Of a stretch of 64,000 bases of DNA, positions 44,271 to 55,510 are shown one piece after another. Within the stretch, counting starts at the first letter, position 1; the number at the start of each line of letters is the position of its first letter. A program made the position numbers and the translations under genes. Under the pieces are notes generated by a model, which worked only from the letters and a program-made list of their open reading frames with translations, had not been told where the DNA came from and made no database searches. Origin of the DNA: Lichina pygmaea. Taxonomy: Eukaryota > Ascomycota > Lichinomycetes > Lichinales > Lichinaceae. Location of the stretch: NCBI GenBank assembly GCA_963422465.1, contig OY730170.1:5122379-5186378 (forward strand), read 5' to 3'.

Positions 44271-47200
44271 TCACATTCTGTTGTGGTCCAGCGGAGTGTT
44301 CGTACCCATGAAGAGGCCGCCAATGTTTGGATAGGCGTCGGGCTGCTGCCGCTGCCGTTGTCGCTGTCGTTGCCGTTGCTGCTGCTGCTGCTGCTGCTGC
44401 TGTTGTTGTCGTTCCGGGTTCGTTTTACTGTCGAGAAGCTGTTCGAGCGTGGGGTGTTGTGAGAACGACAGTGACGATTGGGACTGGGCTGGCGCTTGAC
44501 TCTGGCCCGGCGGTTGAGAAGACCCTATCGGAGCGCCAACGCCAACGCCAACGCCTCCGGCTGCCAGTGCGGCTTGTCGTTGGGCTTCAGCGATGCGTGG
44601 GTCGGTTGGTGATTGAATGACGGCGGATGCCGCTGTCGGTGGCGGTATATCCATGTCCAGGGGCCATATCTGGTTCGCCGCGTCGAGCCCGGTCCCTTGG
44701 ATGTAAGAATCCCACGCGTCCTGGCCGGCCGATGAGTCAGCAAGCAGGGCGCATTTCGGTCTGAGAACCACGCTCTTACCCATTCGAAGTTGGCCGGCAT
44801 GTCCACCATGTTGCCGTGCTGACCAAGCATCGTGAACAATGACATCGTCGGATCGTTCGCAGCCGGCGCCGTCCGACCTGGCTCGTGTGGTGGCGTCAGT
44901 CCGATCCTACCGCTCGAAGGCACCGCCGGAGCGGGCGTCGGTGAGGACCCCCGCTCGAACGAGGCCGTTGAGTTCTGCGCAACACCCCCGCTGCTCATGA
45001 GGCCGAGCGTCATTGCGGCCGTATGCTCGGGCTGTTCCTGGCCGAATCTCGCAACGCGTCCGACCCTGGCCGTGCTGCCAGCACCGACCGACTGCGAACC
45101 TGGGAGGGCCGAAGTCGACTTTGCGGCGGCGTTGTCCGTGCTCGCCTTCTTCAATTTCTCCAGCATGACCGTCAGCAGCTCGTTCGCCTTGTAGGCGTCG
45201 ACGGACTGGCCCAGAAACTCCTTCCATATGACGTTGGCCGTTTCCAGCGCCTGGATCATCTCGGCGTGTCGCTCGAGTCCCCACGTGAGCATGTCGTTTG
45301 AGCTTTGATCGGCCGTCTTGGATTGGCTGCCGTAATGCAGGTCCAAGCAGACGATCATCGCGGCAAGCAAGAAGTCGGGACTGGTCACGGACGACATGAA
45401 CCACTTGACGCTGCGCGGCCGGCCGTGCGGGAGCGTCTCGCGATGGATGAGCGCCTGATTACGCAGGAGCTCAAGTGACGAGTCAACGCAGGTCCGTCGG
45501 GAGTGCGCATATCTCGGGCTGGTCCTCGCCCGGCCCAGAAACTTCTTGTGCAAGACACACTGGCTCTTGTGGTAGAGCAGCTCCAAGCTGAAGCGCTGGA
45601 TGATCAAGGTGGCAGGGTCCATGCGAGAACCGTCCATCGAGCGCGAGCGGAGATGGAGCGGGATCGAGTCTCGGGCTTCCCGCAGCCGATGGTCTAACGC
45701 CATCACCTCGTCGTAGGAGCATGAATGTAGCGAGTTCGTCATGTCGACAACGTCGCCGAAGACGAAGGTCAGCTGCGCCTTGGCGATCATGTAGGACACC
45801 TGGGTCGGTTCGGAGATAGGCCTGGACATCGGCAGCTTCTCCGAGCTCTCGTCGATCTCTTCGTCGTACAGATTCCGAGGAAGGGTCGTGTCACAGTCCT
45901 TCGGTCGGATCATGCCGGGCATGCCAAGCTGGAAGGACAAGAGGACGTCGACCATCCGCACGAAGGTCCATACTCGGCGCCGGAGCTCGCCGTGGAACGG
46001 TCTAATGTCCGGGAATGACTTTGGATCTCGGTGATAGCCCATGCGCATGGCCAGGCGGACGATCATGGCGCCCATGACCCAGGAGCCCACTTCGGCGCTG
46101 TTCTTATGCTCCCCTTGCAGATGCAGGATGAGCGTCTCGAGCATGGGCGGCTTGGCTTTGCAGAACTCGGCACGCAGGAGACAGTCAATTGTACGATGCC
46201 GGTACGTATTGGCCATCTGAAGCGATTGTCCTTGATACTCGACCGGCTCGTCTCCGGCGCGGTGGTAAGATTGCATCGCCAAGCGCATGATGGCGAACAA
46301 CTGTGCGAGCCAGACTATGGGCGTAGCGACAGGGTCCTGCCAGTGGGCTTCATACTGCGCAGGATCACTTTCAGCTCTTCAAGTCTCGTGCCATCAAGCC
46401 AGAAAGAGGGAGTCCACCCTTACATCTCGGTGGAAGCTGGGCCCGTGAATGATATCTTGTCTCTGGTCAGCGCTTCCTCGAGGACAAGACTGATTTGAGG
46501 CGGAGATGAGACCTACGTATGGCTGGGTCGCTCGAGTTGAAGTACCGTGCGATCAACCGGTCGACAACATGCCGCGATGGGAGAGCGGCAAGAATCTCGG
46601 CGCGATCCGGCGGAGGGGCCGTGCTGAACATGAACGGCTCGCCGTTGATGCACTCCTGCCCTTTCGATGCCGCCACCTTCTGAAACTGCTCATCGATCTG
46701 TTTCTTGTGCTCCTTGAAGAAGTTCTTCAGGTCCGAGATCTGAGAACGGGGGTGAGCATCGACAGGGCCGCCGGCGGAAAGGGACGACGACGAGAGACAA
46801 ACCTCGTTCAACATCGCCGTCCAGTGGGACTCTCCGAAATACATCGTCTTGGTCGCGTCGACTTTCAGTATTCCCAAGGAGTTAGTGACTCGATCCAGCT
46901 CCCTCGCGTCACCATCTGCTTCTCCCGTGATCATACCCTCGTCGTCGGGGCCGCTGTTCTCCGCGTCGGCGGAGTCGGGGCCACTGTTCTCCTCGAGAGC
47001 GGCAACGGCTGCGGCTGGGCCGGTGGACTGGACACCATGGGTCATCAACGACAAAACTAGGCCTTCTAAACGGTCAATACGGCTCTGCATCTCATCAGAG
47101 TTAGATGACCCAGGACTTGACTGGTTTCTCTTTCGAGCTGAGGGGGCGGCGTAGGAGCACGACGCCGCATCCCCCCTCTTGATGCAATTCTCGCATGGAT

Positions 47201-47522
47201 GCGCGCGGTTGCATCTGAGCCTGCCATGGAGAGTCAGCACCGGAGCAAAGGGGCGACACGGACAAGAAGGAGGAGGAGGAGGAGGAGGAGCAAGTGGAGC
47301 AAGAAGCTCTGAGACGATCGGGAAGCACAAAGAAAAGCCTGTTGGAGAGAATGCAAGGGCGGGAGCAGCTTCCAAGCAGGGCCCCACTTACTTCCGGTGC
47401 CTGCATGGCCCGCAGGACAAGGGTACGCGGTTCCGCTTCCGGACAACGCGGTACTGGGGATCTGGCGATTGCCCTGTCGCGCTTAGCGGGGACGGCGTCG
47501 ATGGCGCGGGCGTCGGTGACAT
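44271..47522 (-). CDS. Zn(2)Cys(6) fungal transcription factor with fungal-specific middle domain
   Basis: Six exons: 47522-47392, 47220-46803, 46739-46517, 46455-46424, 46354-44780 and 44720-44271. The zinc cluster is split by intron 1 and reads CGPCRHRK|LRCNRAHPCENCIKRGDAASC, with all six cysteines and normal spacing. A short linker leads to a coiled-coil dimerisation element (SRIDRLEGLVLSLM). The middle homology region starts at PAIHIIHGPSFHRD and holds WLAQLFAIMRLAMQSY, RRRVWTFVRMVDVLLSFQLG and PRNLYDEEI. The C-terminus is disordered, with a NFEWDAWDSYIQG block and a poly-Gln tract coded by (CTG)n at about 44342-44410. It should be a nuclear DNA-binding regulator; target unknown. No adjacent metabolic cluster points to a pathway. 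The 63-nt intron 2 is open in frame and could be retained. Confidence 0.88.
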
Positions 47523-49027
47523 CTTCCTCGGCCGTCCAAAAGGATGAAGATGTTGGGAATCGGAGTTAAATAAGTGAGATCCTGATGTCGAGAGGCTTAC
47601 TAACTCCGGGACCGCAGTCGTCTCAACAAGAGGACGACCAATGGCAGCTGGCCGGAACGCCTTGTCTTCGGTTCCGTGTTCGACGTTTCACGTCTCTCGC
47701 TCGTGTGCAATGGTGGCGGAAGAATTGAAAATACGCAACCTCGTCTGCGCTCCAGTTGATCGAGGGAATCGAGGGAAGACCTTGATATTCAGAAGCACAG
47801 CGTGCACGGTATCCGGCCAGGCAAAGATGGATGAGCTCTTTTCCAACCCTGGTCAAGACCGGCAATCTTCCGGGCTGAGCGGGAAGCATCCACTAACGGT
47901 GTGACATCTCGAGATCTCGTCGCAGCCAGCCCGAGTTTCTTTTCGAGGTGTAGGATGGGGGGCGGCGGAGAAGCGAAGGCGTGAGGTTGTCGGACCTTGG
48001 CTGCACCGTTCCAAACACCTCGAGCCGTGCGCCTGGCTTTCCAGCTCGTACGAGCAGACGGTTTGAGTTTGACCAGGCCGGTTCAAAAGGCATGGGGTAC
48101 CCAACGTGTGGGCCGCCACTGAAACAACCCCACACGACTGCTGACCTGTCAAGGCACCCTGCGCTCGTGCTTGCGCTAGTTCGGTGTGCCGGTCCTCGCC
48201 TTCTCCCGGTGGCTCAGTCCAGCGCTACCAGTACTCCGTAAGGCAACGAACCGACCTCGCCGAAATCGATGTCGCTGGGAGTGGTGCTGTCTCGAAAGCG
48301 GAGATTGAGCAAGAATCTCTCTTTTTCTCTCTGGCGCGGAGACGCTCCAGGCGAGCGGTTGCACTGACAAGCTCCGCCACAGGCCTCGACATCAAGTCCT
48401 AACACCACCACCTCGAGAGCCGTCGTCTGCCGGTAGCGTAGCAAGCTATGGCAGGCACTGGACGTCATCGTAAGCGCGGGTGCACTTGCGTCAGGGGCAC
48501 CTGTACGAGCATGAGACGGTCAGAGCGGAGACACGCACATACAGCCAAATATAAATCGATACGGGGTTGAGATCCCAATGGATTCGTTGGGAGCCTGAGG
48601 TCAGTGGTCTGCGCAAGGCCACTGACCCTCTTGTCCCGGTGACCAACCAATCATTGTTTGGATGGTTCACATAGTACGACGTTGCCCATGCGCCCTTTCT
48701 TGAGCTGGTACTCGTACATACGTAGTTAGCAGCTGCTTGATAAGCGAAGACTGGCGTTGCTTAGAAACTCACGATGGCCAGTATCGAAATAACATGAAGC
48801 ACGCATGGATCACTGGACCTTAGGTGGAAACAGTACGGAGAGTACACATGTACGAAGTAGTATGCTAAAATAAGGTCGAGGCAGAGACTTTTGCTCCGTA
48901 CCCGACATCCGGACTTCGTACGTCCGTAACTTCGTAACTTACAATGCCTCGTTGTTGTTGAATCGGGTGATGTTCTGCAAAGAAGCAAAGTCATGGCCAC
49001 TAGTGGTTGCGTATTGGGACTTCTTAG
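47523..49027. other. C6 factor upstream region
   Basis: 1.5 kb upstream of the transcription factor. No open frame with family resemblance on either strand. GTAC words occur near 48710-48930. Nothing further supported. Confidence 0.45.
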
Positions 49028-49504
49028 TACGGACAATTACTCTGGTACCCCCCTCTATGCACGATTTTTACTTCGGTGCCCCCTCTTACTCCCATGCCCC
49101 CCCCCCCCCCCCCCCCCCCGGCATAAATCAGTACATGCATTTTGCTGAGCCACACCATATGAAGGTAGATATTTCTTCAAGTCAAGCATGGTATGAGCTT
49201 CATAAGTCTTGGAGGTATGATACAGCACACATTCTTCGGTCGCATTTTTGCTCTAGTCGCGTCCAATGCTTAAATCTATACCCATGAACTCAGGTCTTAT
49301 TTTTGATATCCTATATCATTTTCGGTGGTGTGGAGACTTCGTCAGCGGTCTGTAGATGGGCGGTCATTGGGCTGATGCTCCCAAAGTTTAGTAGTACTTA
49401 GTTCGTCTACGGAGTGTCACCAAGCTAGAAGTACTTGTGCTAAGCGAGTGGGGCATCGAAGTAAGAATCATGCATAGAGGGGGGTACCGGAGTAATTGTC
49501 CGTA
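49028..49504. mobile_element. MITE with ~55-bp terminal inverted repeats and TA target duplication
   Basis: The left end (from 49030, CGGACAATTACTCTGGTACC) and the reverse complement of the right end (to 49502, CGGACAATTACTCCGGTACC) match for about 55 bp with about five mismatches. Both ends are flanked by TA (49028-49029 and 49503-49504), the mariner/Pogo-type target duplication. The 473-bp element has no open frame. It contains a C24 run at 49097-49120 just inside the left repeat. Its ends do not match the Pogo-type element at 55.5 kb, so a different transposase would have moved it. Confidence 0.85.
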
Positions 49505-49935
49505 TTTTATTCCAGGAGTACGGAGTACACGTACAGTGAAACAAAGCGGAGAATCTCACTGCTTCGCCGGATAGTCCACAGTGGTTTATGTGATATCTGA
49601 TGGTAGTGATGTTTCTAAATGTAAGGTAACACTGATTGGTAGTAGAAATACTATCTGGACAGTTCTGCCATGTACGGAGTACTCAAGCTGCAACCACAGT
49701 ATGTATTAAGTGTCCATACAACCTTGGCGCTCAGTACTTGGTGATGTTTGCTCTAACAGCTCCAACATAAACTAAAGTTTGTACGAGCGTACTCCTCCAA
49801 GCAATAATTTCACACTGTTCCCAGCCCTTGCAGAACATAGCTTGTCAACACTGCCACCTGCCGAAGTAGTCAGTCTAAAGAACTACTAGCTAAGTAGGCT
49901 AGAAAGCTAGTACAAACCCCTTCTGGACGGTCGTG
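49505..49935. other. Intergenic, caspase-like gene 3' flank
   Basis: Contains GTACGGAGTACACGTACAG near 49518 and TACGGAGTACTC near 49674. No gene seen. Confidence 0.45.
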
Positions 49936-51523
49936 CTATGTTTCCCTCCAGGTTAGGTAGCTGCGCCAAGATTCAGCAGTCCGGCTTTCCGAAAAGAAAT
50001 CGAGTTCTTCACAGAGCATCGCCATGCGTCTAGAGACCTCCATTATGTCCAGACCCTTATCTGCGAACGCGGCTGCTAAGTAGTAGTGTGGTTTTGGGAA
50101 GCCCTCGTGCTTGCGCATCGGTCCTCTCGGAAATATCCAGTTGTTGGGAATCTGCTGATACGCCGCCGAAAAAGCTTGCTGCCTTTCTGAGGATGCATCT
50201 TGTTTCCATTCGTCGACGACAAACATGTTAAATTTCCGAAAAGGTCTCAGGCCAAGATGATCGACATACATCTCGGCGACCTGTGCGAGGATCATGCGAT
50301 GTCGTAGTCGTGAACTTAGAAAGACTGTATCAGCATCCGACAGCGATCTTGACGAGAGTCCCGACTTCCAGTCGATGAACTGGTGGATAAGGCCGTGTAT
50401 CTTAATGTTCTTGCCTGACGTATCTCGTCCAGGCTTGATCGACAGGTATTGGCGACAGAGAGTGATAAGGCGACCTCTCACAATAGAGTGACTTGCCGCG
50501 ACCCGCTCGTCCGCTGATCCGGATTCTGGATTAGATGCCACTTCGGGCGGAGATGTGTATCGCTCGCGGTACGTCGCCTGCGGAATACCGGTCACTTCCG
50601 GGAATGAATTGTCCCACGAGCCTTCCTTTGCCGCAAACTGAGGTCTTGCACCGACTGCGAAAAGCCGATCCATCTCGGCATCGATATCGCTAGTCCACTC
50701 TCGAAATGAACGTGGTAGCCGATCTGCATCAGGCGACGGACTGCTTCTTGCAAGCTCATTGGCAAGAGCCTCGACGAATACGCTTCCACCGGAGCGCCCG
50801 GAGGCTGACCGTGACGTGCTATCTGACTCCTGATTGTGCTGGGCAGCGGCGACGACTGTAGGATTCAAGTCACACATCGTGTCCATCGTCCATCCTCCTG
50901 AGTAGCAAGATGTTGTCAGGAACGTGACTTTCGCCTTGTCTATCCTATCTGAAGCTGCTCTTGATGCTCTTATGACTTGAACAACCTCTTGGCGGTGGAC
51001 GTACTCGTCGCCGATAGTGAACTGGAACTGATTGGTCGTGTCTGTGCCATGGCCGAGTAAGATAAGAAGCAAGTGATCATCCATATCCATGTTCTCGCAG
51101 ACCGCCGTGATTCCCGACAACCAGCCATGCTTGAGAGAATCATGTGCCAGCTGGTATAGTCCATGGAGCTGGGTAGCATCGCTGCATACTACTCGTCGAG
51201 AGCGTCTTGGGTTTCCGTGGAGAATTGGCCCGTGTTCTCTAATCGCCGAGGCAAGGTTTATTGACGTGTACCATCTCTGGCTCTTGCCTGACAGCAACAA
51301 GTGAGATAGAAGTTAGCACCGACACGATGTTAGTATATGTGTACCAATACTATAACCTACCTAAGTTGGCGAAAAGCCGATTAAGCAAGCAAAAATCAGC
51401 GGCAAACCAGCCGTGATCAGTCGGTGCAGCGTTGTCTGGACCAAGGAGTGCTATGATGTGAGTGGTGCGAGTGATCGACGGAATAGTAGAGTCTGGCACA
51501 ACAGTCGAGTCTGTGCTGGCCAT
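49936..51523 (-). CDS. Caspase-like (clan CD) cysteine peptidase, uncharacterised fungal family
   Basis: Two exons: 51523-51361 and 51287-49936, about 504 residues. Exon 1 codes MASTDSTVVPDS and then THIIALLGPDNAAPTDHGWF. Exon 2 carries a His-Gly strand, LLLILLGHGTDTTNQF, and about 50 residues later a Cys strand, KVTFLTTSCYSGGW. This His/Cys pair after beta strands is the clan CD (caspase, metacaspase, legumain) arrangement. The C-terminal half (HQFIDWKSGLSSRSL onward) is helical and not recognised. There is no signal peptide or membrane segment. The splice joins G|GC to restore Gly, and the intron has a TGCTAAC branch-like word. The catalytic role is inferred from the dyad; the substrate and biological role are unknown. 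A nuclease or binding role without proteolysis cannot be excluded. Confidence 0.7.
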
Positions 51524-53087
51524 ACCGAAGAAGCTGGCTGCTATACTGACAACATGTAAGACTAGGTATGATGAAGAAATGTAGTAGGATAGCGCTACCT
51601 ACCAAGAGTGAGGATAACAAGATTGATGGGAGGTGGATGTGCTGTACATACCTCGTGGTTGTAGTGACTGTGAGAGACTGGTCGGAAATTTGAAAGAGGT
51701 GACAAAAAAAGAGGGTGGAATCAGAGGACGTTCCCCTTACCACTACCCATGCCTTGCCACTTCCCTCGCAAGCTACGGTCGGAGCACCCTTAACCGTGCC
51801 GATGGGGGGGCAATACCCCCCGTGCCCCCTCCTCCTGCCCCTTCGGTACGTACGTCCGGACCACCCCTTCTAAGGGAGGGGTGTCCATCACCGGTCTGAT
51901 ATATTTTCTGGATAGAGTTAACTGCAAGATATATAACTCCACACCACAACCACTGAATAGAAATGTGCTGACCGGGGACTCTACGGAGAGTTGCCCGCGG
52001 ATTTGCAGGGGTGTCGAGATCAGCCACCCTCTGAGCGACGGCTAAATTGTTGTCTGCATGTGACAGTCTGCAGAGTTTTCCTCCTCTCCTTTGTTGTCGC
52101 TCCTAGATTTTAGTTAGAGAGACGAATCTACACAGTTGACCGGTTGTCAGCTAAAGCACCTCTCCACAAAGTCAACCGACTGTCGGCTTTCAAAATGTAA
52201 GTGGCTTATTTGATTCACCTGCTTCTGCACTATAATCTCTGAACTTGTAGGTCTTTTCTCAAGCCTTGGTAGTGGAAGAACTATAAAACAAGAAGGAGTG
52301 ATGAGAAGTGCACATGTCTGAGAGAAGTGAAGTGAGCAACTCAAGTTTCTGTGGTAGCTAAGGTAGTTACCGTATAGTAGCTACAGCAGCTACGGTACTC
52401 AACAACGCCAGCAAGATCAAGAAAGGCTTGTAGCCTCAGGGATAATAGTAAAAGAGCAGGAGAATCAGATGGGTATCTAAAAATCATGGGTTGTCTGTCT
52501 GGTTGTGGAGCTATAAGTGTTATGAAATTGATGTTGCTGGGAATCTATTCTTGAGCGATGACTACTGTAACTTCTCAGTACCGTAATGCCACAAAGATCT
52601 AGAGAAGCCTGAATCTTCACAGATTGTAGAAGACATGTCGAGGAATCAAACTAGTCACTTACATTCTTATTCAGTCGCTGTGTTGTGGAGTTATGTGTAT
52701 TGCAGTTGACTCTATCCCGAAGATGTATCAGACCGGTGATAGACATCCCCTCCAAAGGAGGGGGTGATGCGGACGTACCGAAGGGGCGGGAGGAGAGGGG
52801 TACCGAAGTCCCCCCCCCCTCAGTGGCACGGGTACCTGTGTCGAGGAGATACTACGTACCGGTACCCCCCACTTTCCTTGGAAGCCACAGTCAAGACACT
52901 CTTACAGTACATACAAGGTTGTTGACTGTTACGGTACACTGATACCGTACCGGTACGGAAGTACTGCAAAAAGACTAATGACCGTCTTCTTCCACAACAC
53001 CGCAGACGTCAACATCACAACACCAGTGCTGTAGGCAGATGGTGCTACCATAACTTGCTAGAGACGATCAGCTTGCTACCAAAGGTC
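51524..53087. other. Divergent intergenic region holding a large inverted repeat
   Basis: Between the caspase-like gene (-) and the NTF2-domain gene (+). The inverted repeat at 51.8 and 52.7 kb is listed separately. GTAGCTA-rich DNA (near 52355-52400) lies inside it. GTACCGGTACGG words lie near 52950. Confidence 0.5.
51795..52832. mobile_element. Inverted repeat of ~160-bp arms, possible non-autonomous DNA element
   Basis: The left arm (51795-51955) and the reverse complement of the right arm (52672-52832) share blocks such as TATCAGACCGGTGAT, TGTGGAGTTAT, CGTACCGAAGGGGC and GGAGGAG. I judge identity at roughly three quarters. The arms are separated by about 715 bp without a coding frame. 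I could not see a clean target duplication at the outer ends. It may be one degenerate element or two oppositely oriented copies of a shorter one. Confidence 0.6.
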
Positions 53088-55014
53088 ATGTCGCTCAAGA
53101 CCAACTACGAGGCCTTTCTTGGTTCGCCCACGGTGGCAGCGCTTGCCGAAAATGCGGCTCTGCATTACGTTCCGACCCTGACGACGGCCAACGACGGCAA
53201 CGCTGTCATAAGGCGCCTGAAGACGTCGAACGTGAAGAGACGGGAGGAGAGGGTCCTGAACGCCATCGAGGCTCAGAGTGCCCTTGTCGTGGAAGTAGAG
53301 ACGACGCTCGAATTTGTCCACGACGGTGGTGCATATCTGCCGGGTCTCGATGGAAATTTCCTCGCAGATCGCGTTGTGACGGTCTTGGTTGTATGTTCGA
53401 TCCCATCTGTATGCCCTTCGAGAGACTGACGTCTTGCAGTTACATGTTGTCCACTTTGACCGGCAGCGGAAGATCGACCAGATTCGACTACACTGGGATC
53501 AAGCTGCTCTCCTGAAAGACGTCGAAGTGATTGGGGCGAGAGGTAAGAACTGGCCTGTCAAGCCCGGCAAGGACCAAGCGCGCTTGGTTGCTTCTGGAGT
53601 CGAGGCATCGTTTGAATCAGAATCTTCGCGCTCGGTGTCAAGGGCAGGGAGCTCTGGTGACGTATCCGAGCCGAATGGCGAGAGGAGGAAGAATGCATCG
53701 AAGGACCCCCATGCGAGTCTATCCCTGTTCGCAGCCGACGACTACGAGGAGTCCGAAACTCCCCGGGCAGGCTCAAGTTCGATAAGGTCGTCGGCCAAAC
53801 CGCCTCCACGCGACTACAACGAGCTCTTCAGCGGCGGCGGCGCCGGGTCCGACACACCTCGGTCTTCGATGTCCAGAGGCATGTCGTTTGCCGGAGGGCC
53901 GCAATCGGCGGAAAAGCCGAGCCCCAAGAAGGTCAGCACGACGAAGAACTTCCAGTCGTCTCGGCTCTTTGGCGACAGCGAGTCCAACCAGGCCAGGTCG
54001 GACGAGCGGACCCTGAGACCCAACCCGAAGAAGTTCGACCACTTCGATCTTGGCGAGGGCGGCCGCCATGAGAACGACAGGAACTCGCAAGCGCCGTCGT
54101 CGCCGCCCAAGCACAAGTCGATGAAGCATCTGTCTCAATGGGACTTTGAGGACTCGGCCACGCCGCAGAAGCCGCCCTATAGGGTGCGTGGGCAGGACGT
54201 GCGCCATTTCGGCTGGAGCGATGACGAAGTGAACATGGACACTCCAGCCCAGCCGAAGAGGGGCGGTCAAGCTCGTCGCGACGTGGCAACGCATTTCGAG
54301 TTCAAGGACAGCAGCACGCCTCAGGCGGAGAGGCAGCGACCGGCGCCTCGGACCAAAGGCACTTCACAAGCCAACGGTCACAGCCTGTACGAGAATAACC
54401 TGTACGACGACACTCCGTCCTCGCCGGTGAAGGTCAAGGCTCCGCCGGGGAAGGTGACGAACATGAACAACCATCGCAAGAACTTCGACAGTCACTTCAG
54501 CATGGCGGACGAGTCTCCGAAGTCGGGTGGCGAGAGAACGACAGGCAACAACGACCTCAGGAGGAAGAAGAAGGTGCTGGCGCAGGACCATCAAGAGGCG
54601 GTCCGGAACATGGGCAGCAATTGGGATCGCTACGACGAGTGCACGAGCGACGACGAGATCGGCCCTCCAGAACGCAAGAACGACGAGATCAAGCCAGTCT
54701 CATCCGAGCGTACCGAAGCCCGCGAGAACGCTCGGCAAGGGAACAAGAAAGACGGCGACGACGCCGGCGACAGCAACACACGGCAACAGCAAAAGCGGAC
54801 CAGCATCCCGATGCACCCGGCCAGGCCCGCAGTCCACCGAGCAGCCGGCCGAAGCAACCTCGAACGGCACTGGGGCTTCGGGGGTAGCGACGAAGAGGAT
54901 ACGCGGGACGCTGATTATTCGTCTCGGAACCAGACCGGTCACCAGCAGCACGGGCGCCAGCAGTCACGTTCGACAACGGCCTCGTCGACGGGCAAGGGAT
55001 TCTGGGACTTTTAA
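53088..55014 (+). CDS. NTF2-like domain protein with C-terminal aromatic-acidic motif array
   Basis: Two exons, 53088-53390 and 53440-55014, about 625 residues. The first ~150 residues form an NTF2-like fold (NYEAFLGSPTVAALAENAAL, VEVETTLEFVHDGGAYLPGL, LHVVHFDRQRKIDQIRLHWD). It belongs to a family conserved in ascomycetes whose function I do not know. The remaining ~475 residues are disordered and charged. They carry a short motif of aromatic residues followed by acidic residues and often Thr-Pro, at intervals of about 30-60 residues: LFAADDYEESETP, HFDLGEGG, QWDFEDSATP, HFGWSDDE, HFEFKDSSTP, LYDDTPSSP, HFSMADESP, HWGFGGSDEED and a terminal GFWDF. Such arrays usually bind repeated partners; that is inference. 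MSLK was chosen as start because upstream residues (from 53055) do not fit. Confidence 0.8.
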
Positions 55015-55510
55015 ACGAACGGGGGAGGCAGAAGCTCTGACGACGGAAGAAGAAGAGGGGAGGCGGGGAGACTACCTTCATGCCATCGACGAGGGGAACA
55101 TGCTTCTCTCTGGTCTGTTTCTTTCGAGCTGTACTACAACTAAAAGGACGCCATGGTCTCCAGCCTTGTCAGCATCTTCGCTTTCTGCCGTCGATGTCTG
55201 CTCGCCTTGGCCGTCTATTTCAATCCCGCCCTACTCACAGTCATCACCACGATCACCGCCAGCACTAGCACCTCTTGCACCTCGAACCTCACGCCTACAC
55301 AGTTACACACCAGCCCTTGGCAGATCCTTCTAACGAGGTCGTTTGGCGTTTTGTATCGTATTTGTGTATAATGCTTTGAACAAGGATGTCATGACTCCCT
55401 TTGCCACCACATTGACGTGTATGTACCACCAGAATCCAAGCTTGATTCTATGAGAGGGAGGCGGTTGCGTACGTGCGGTATTGTCATGTATCGTGTTGTA
55501 TCGTGTTGTA
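55015..55510. other. Intergenic with 10-bp repeat at the transposon insertion site
   Basis: 3' flank of the NTF2-domain gene. Its right end (about 55487-55510) is ATCGTGTTGT repeats, the same unit that resumes after the transposon at 57361. Confidence 0.6.
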
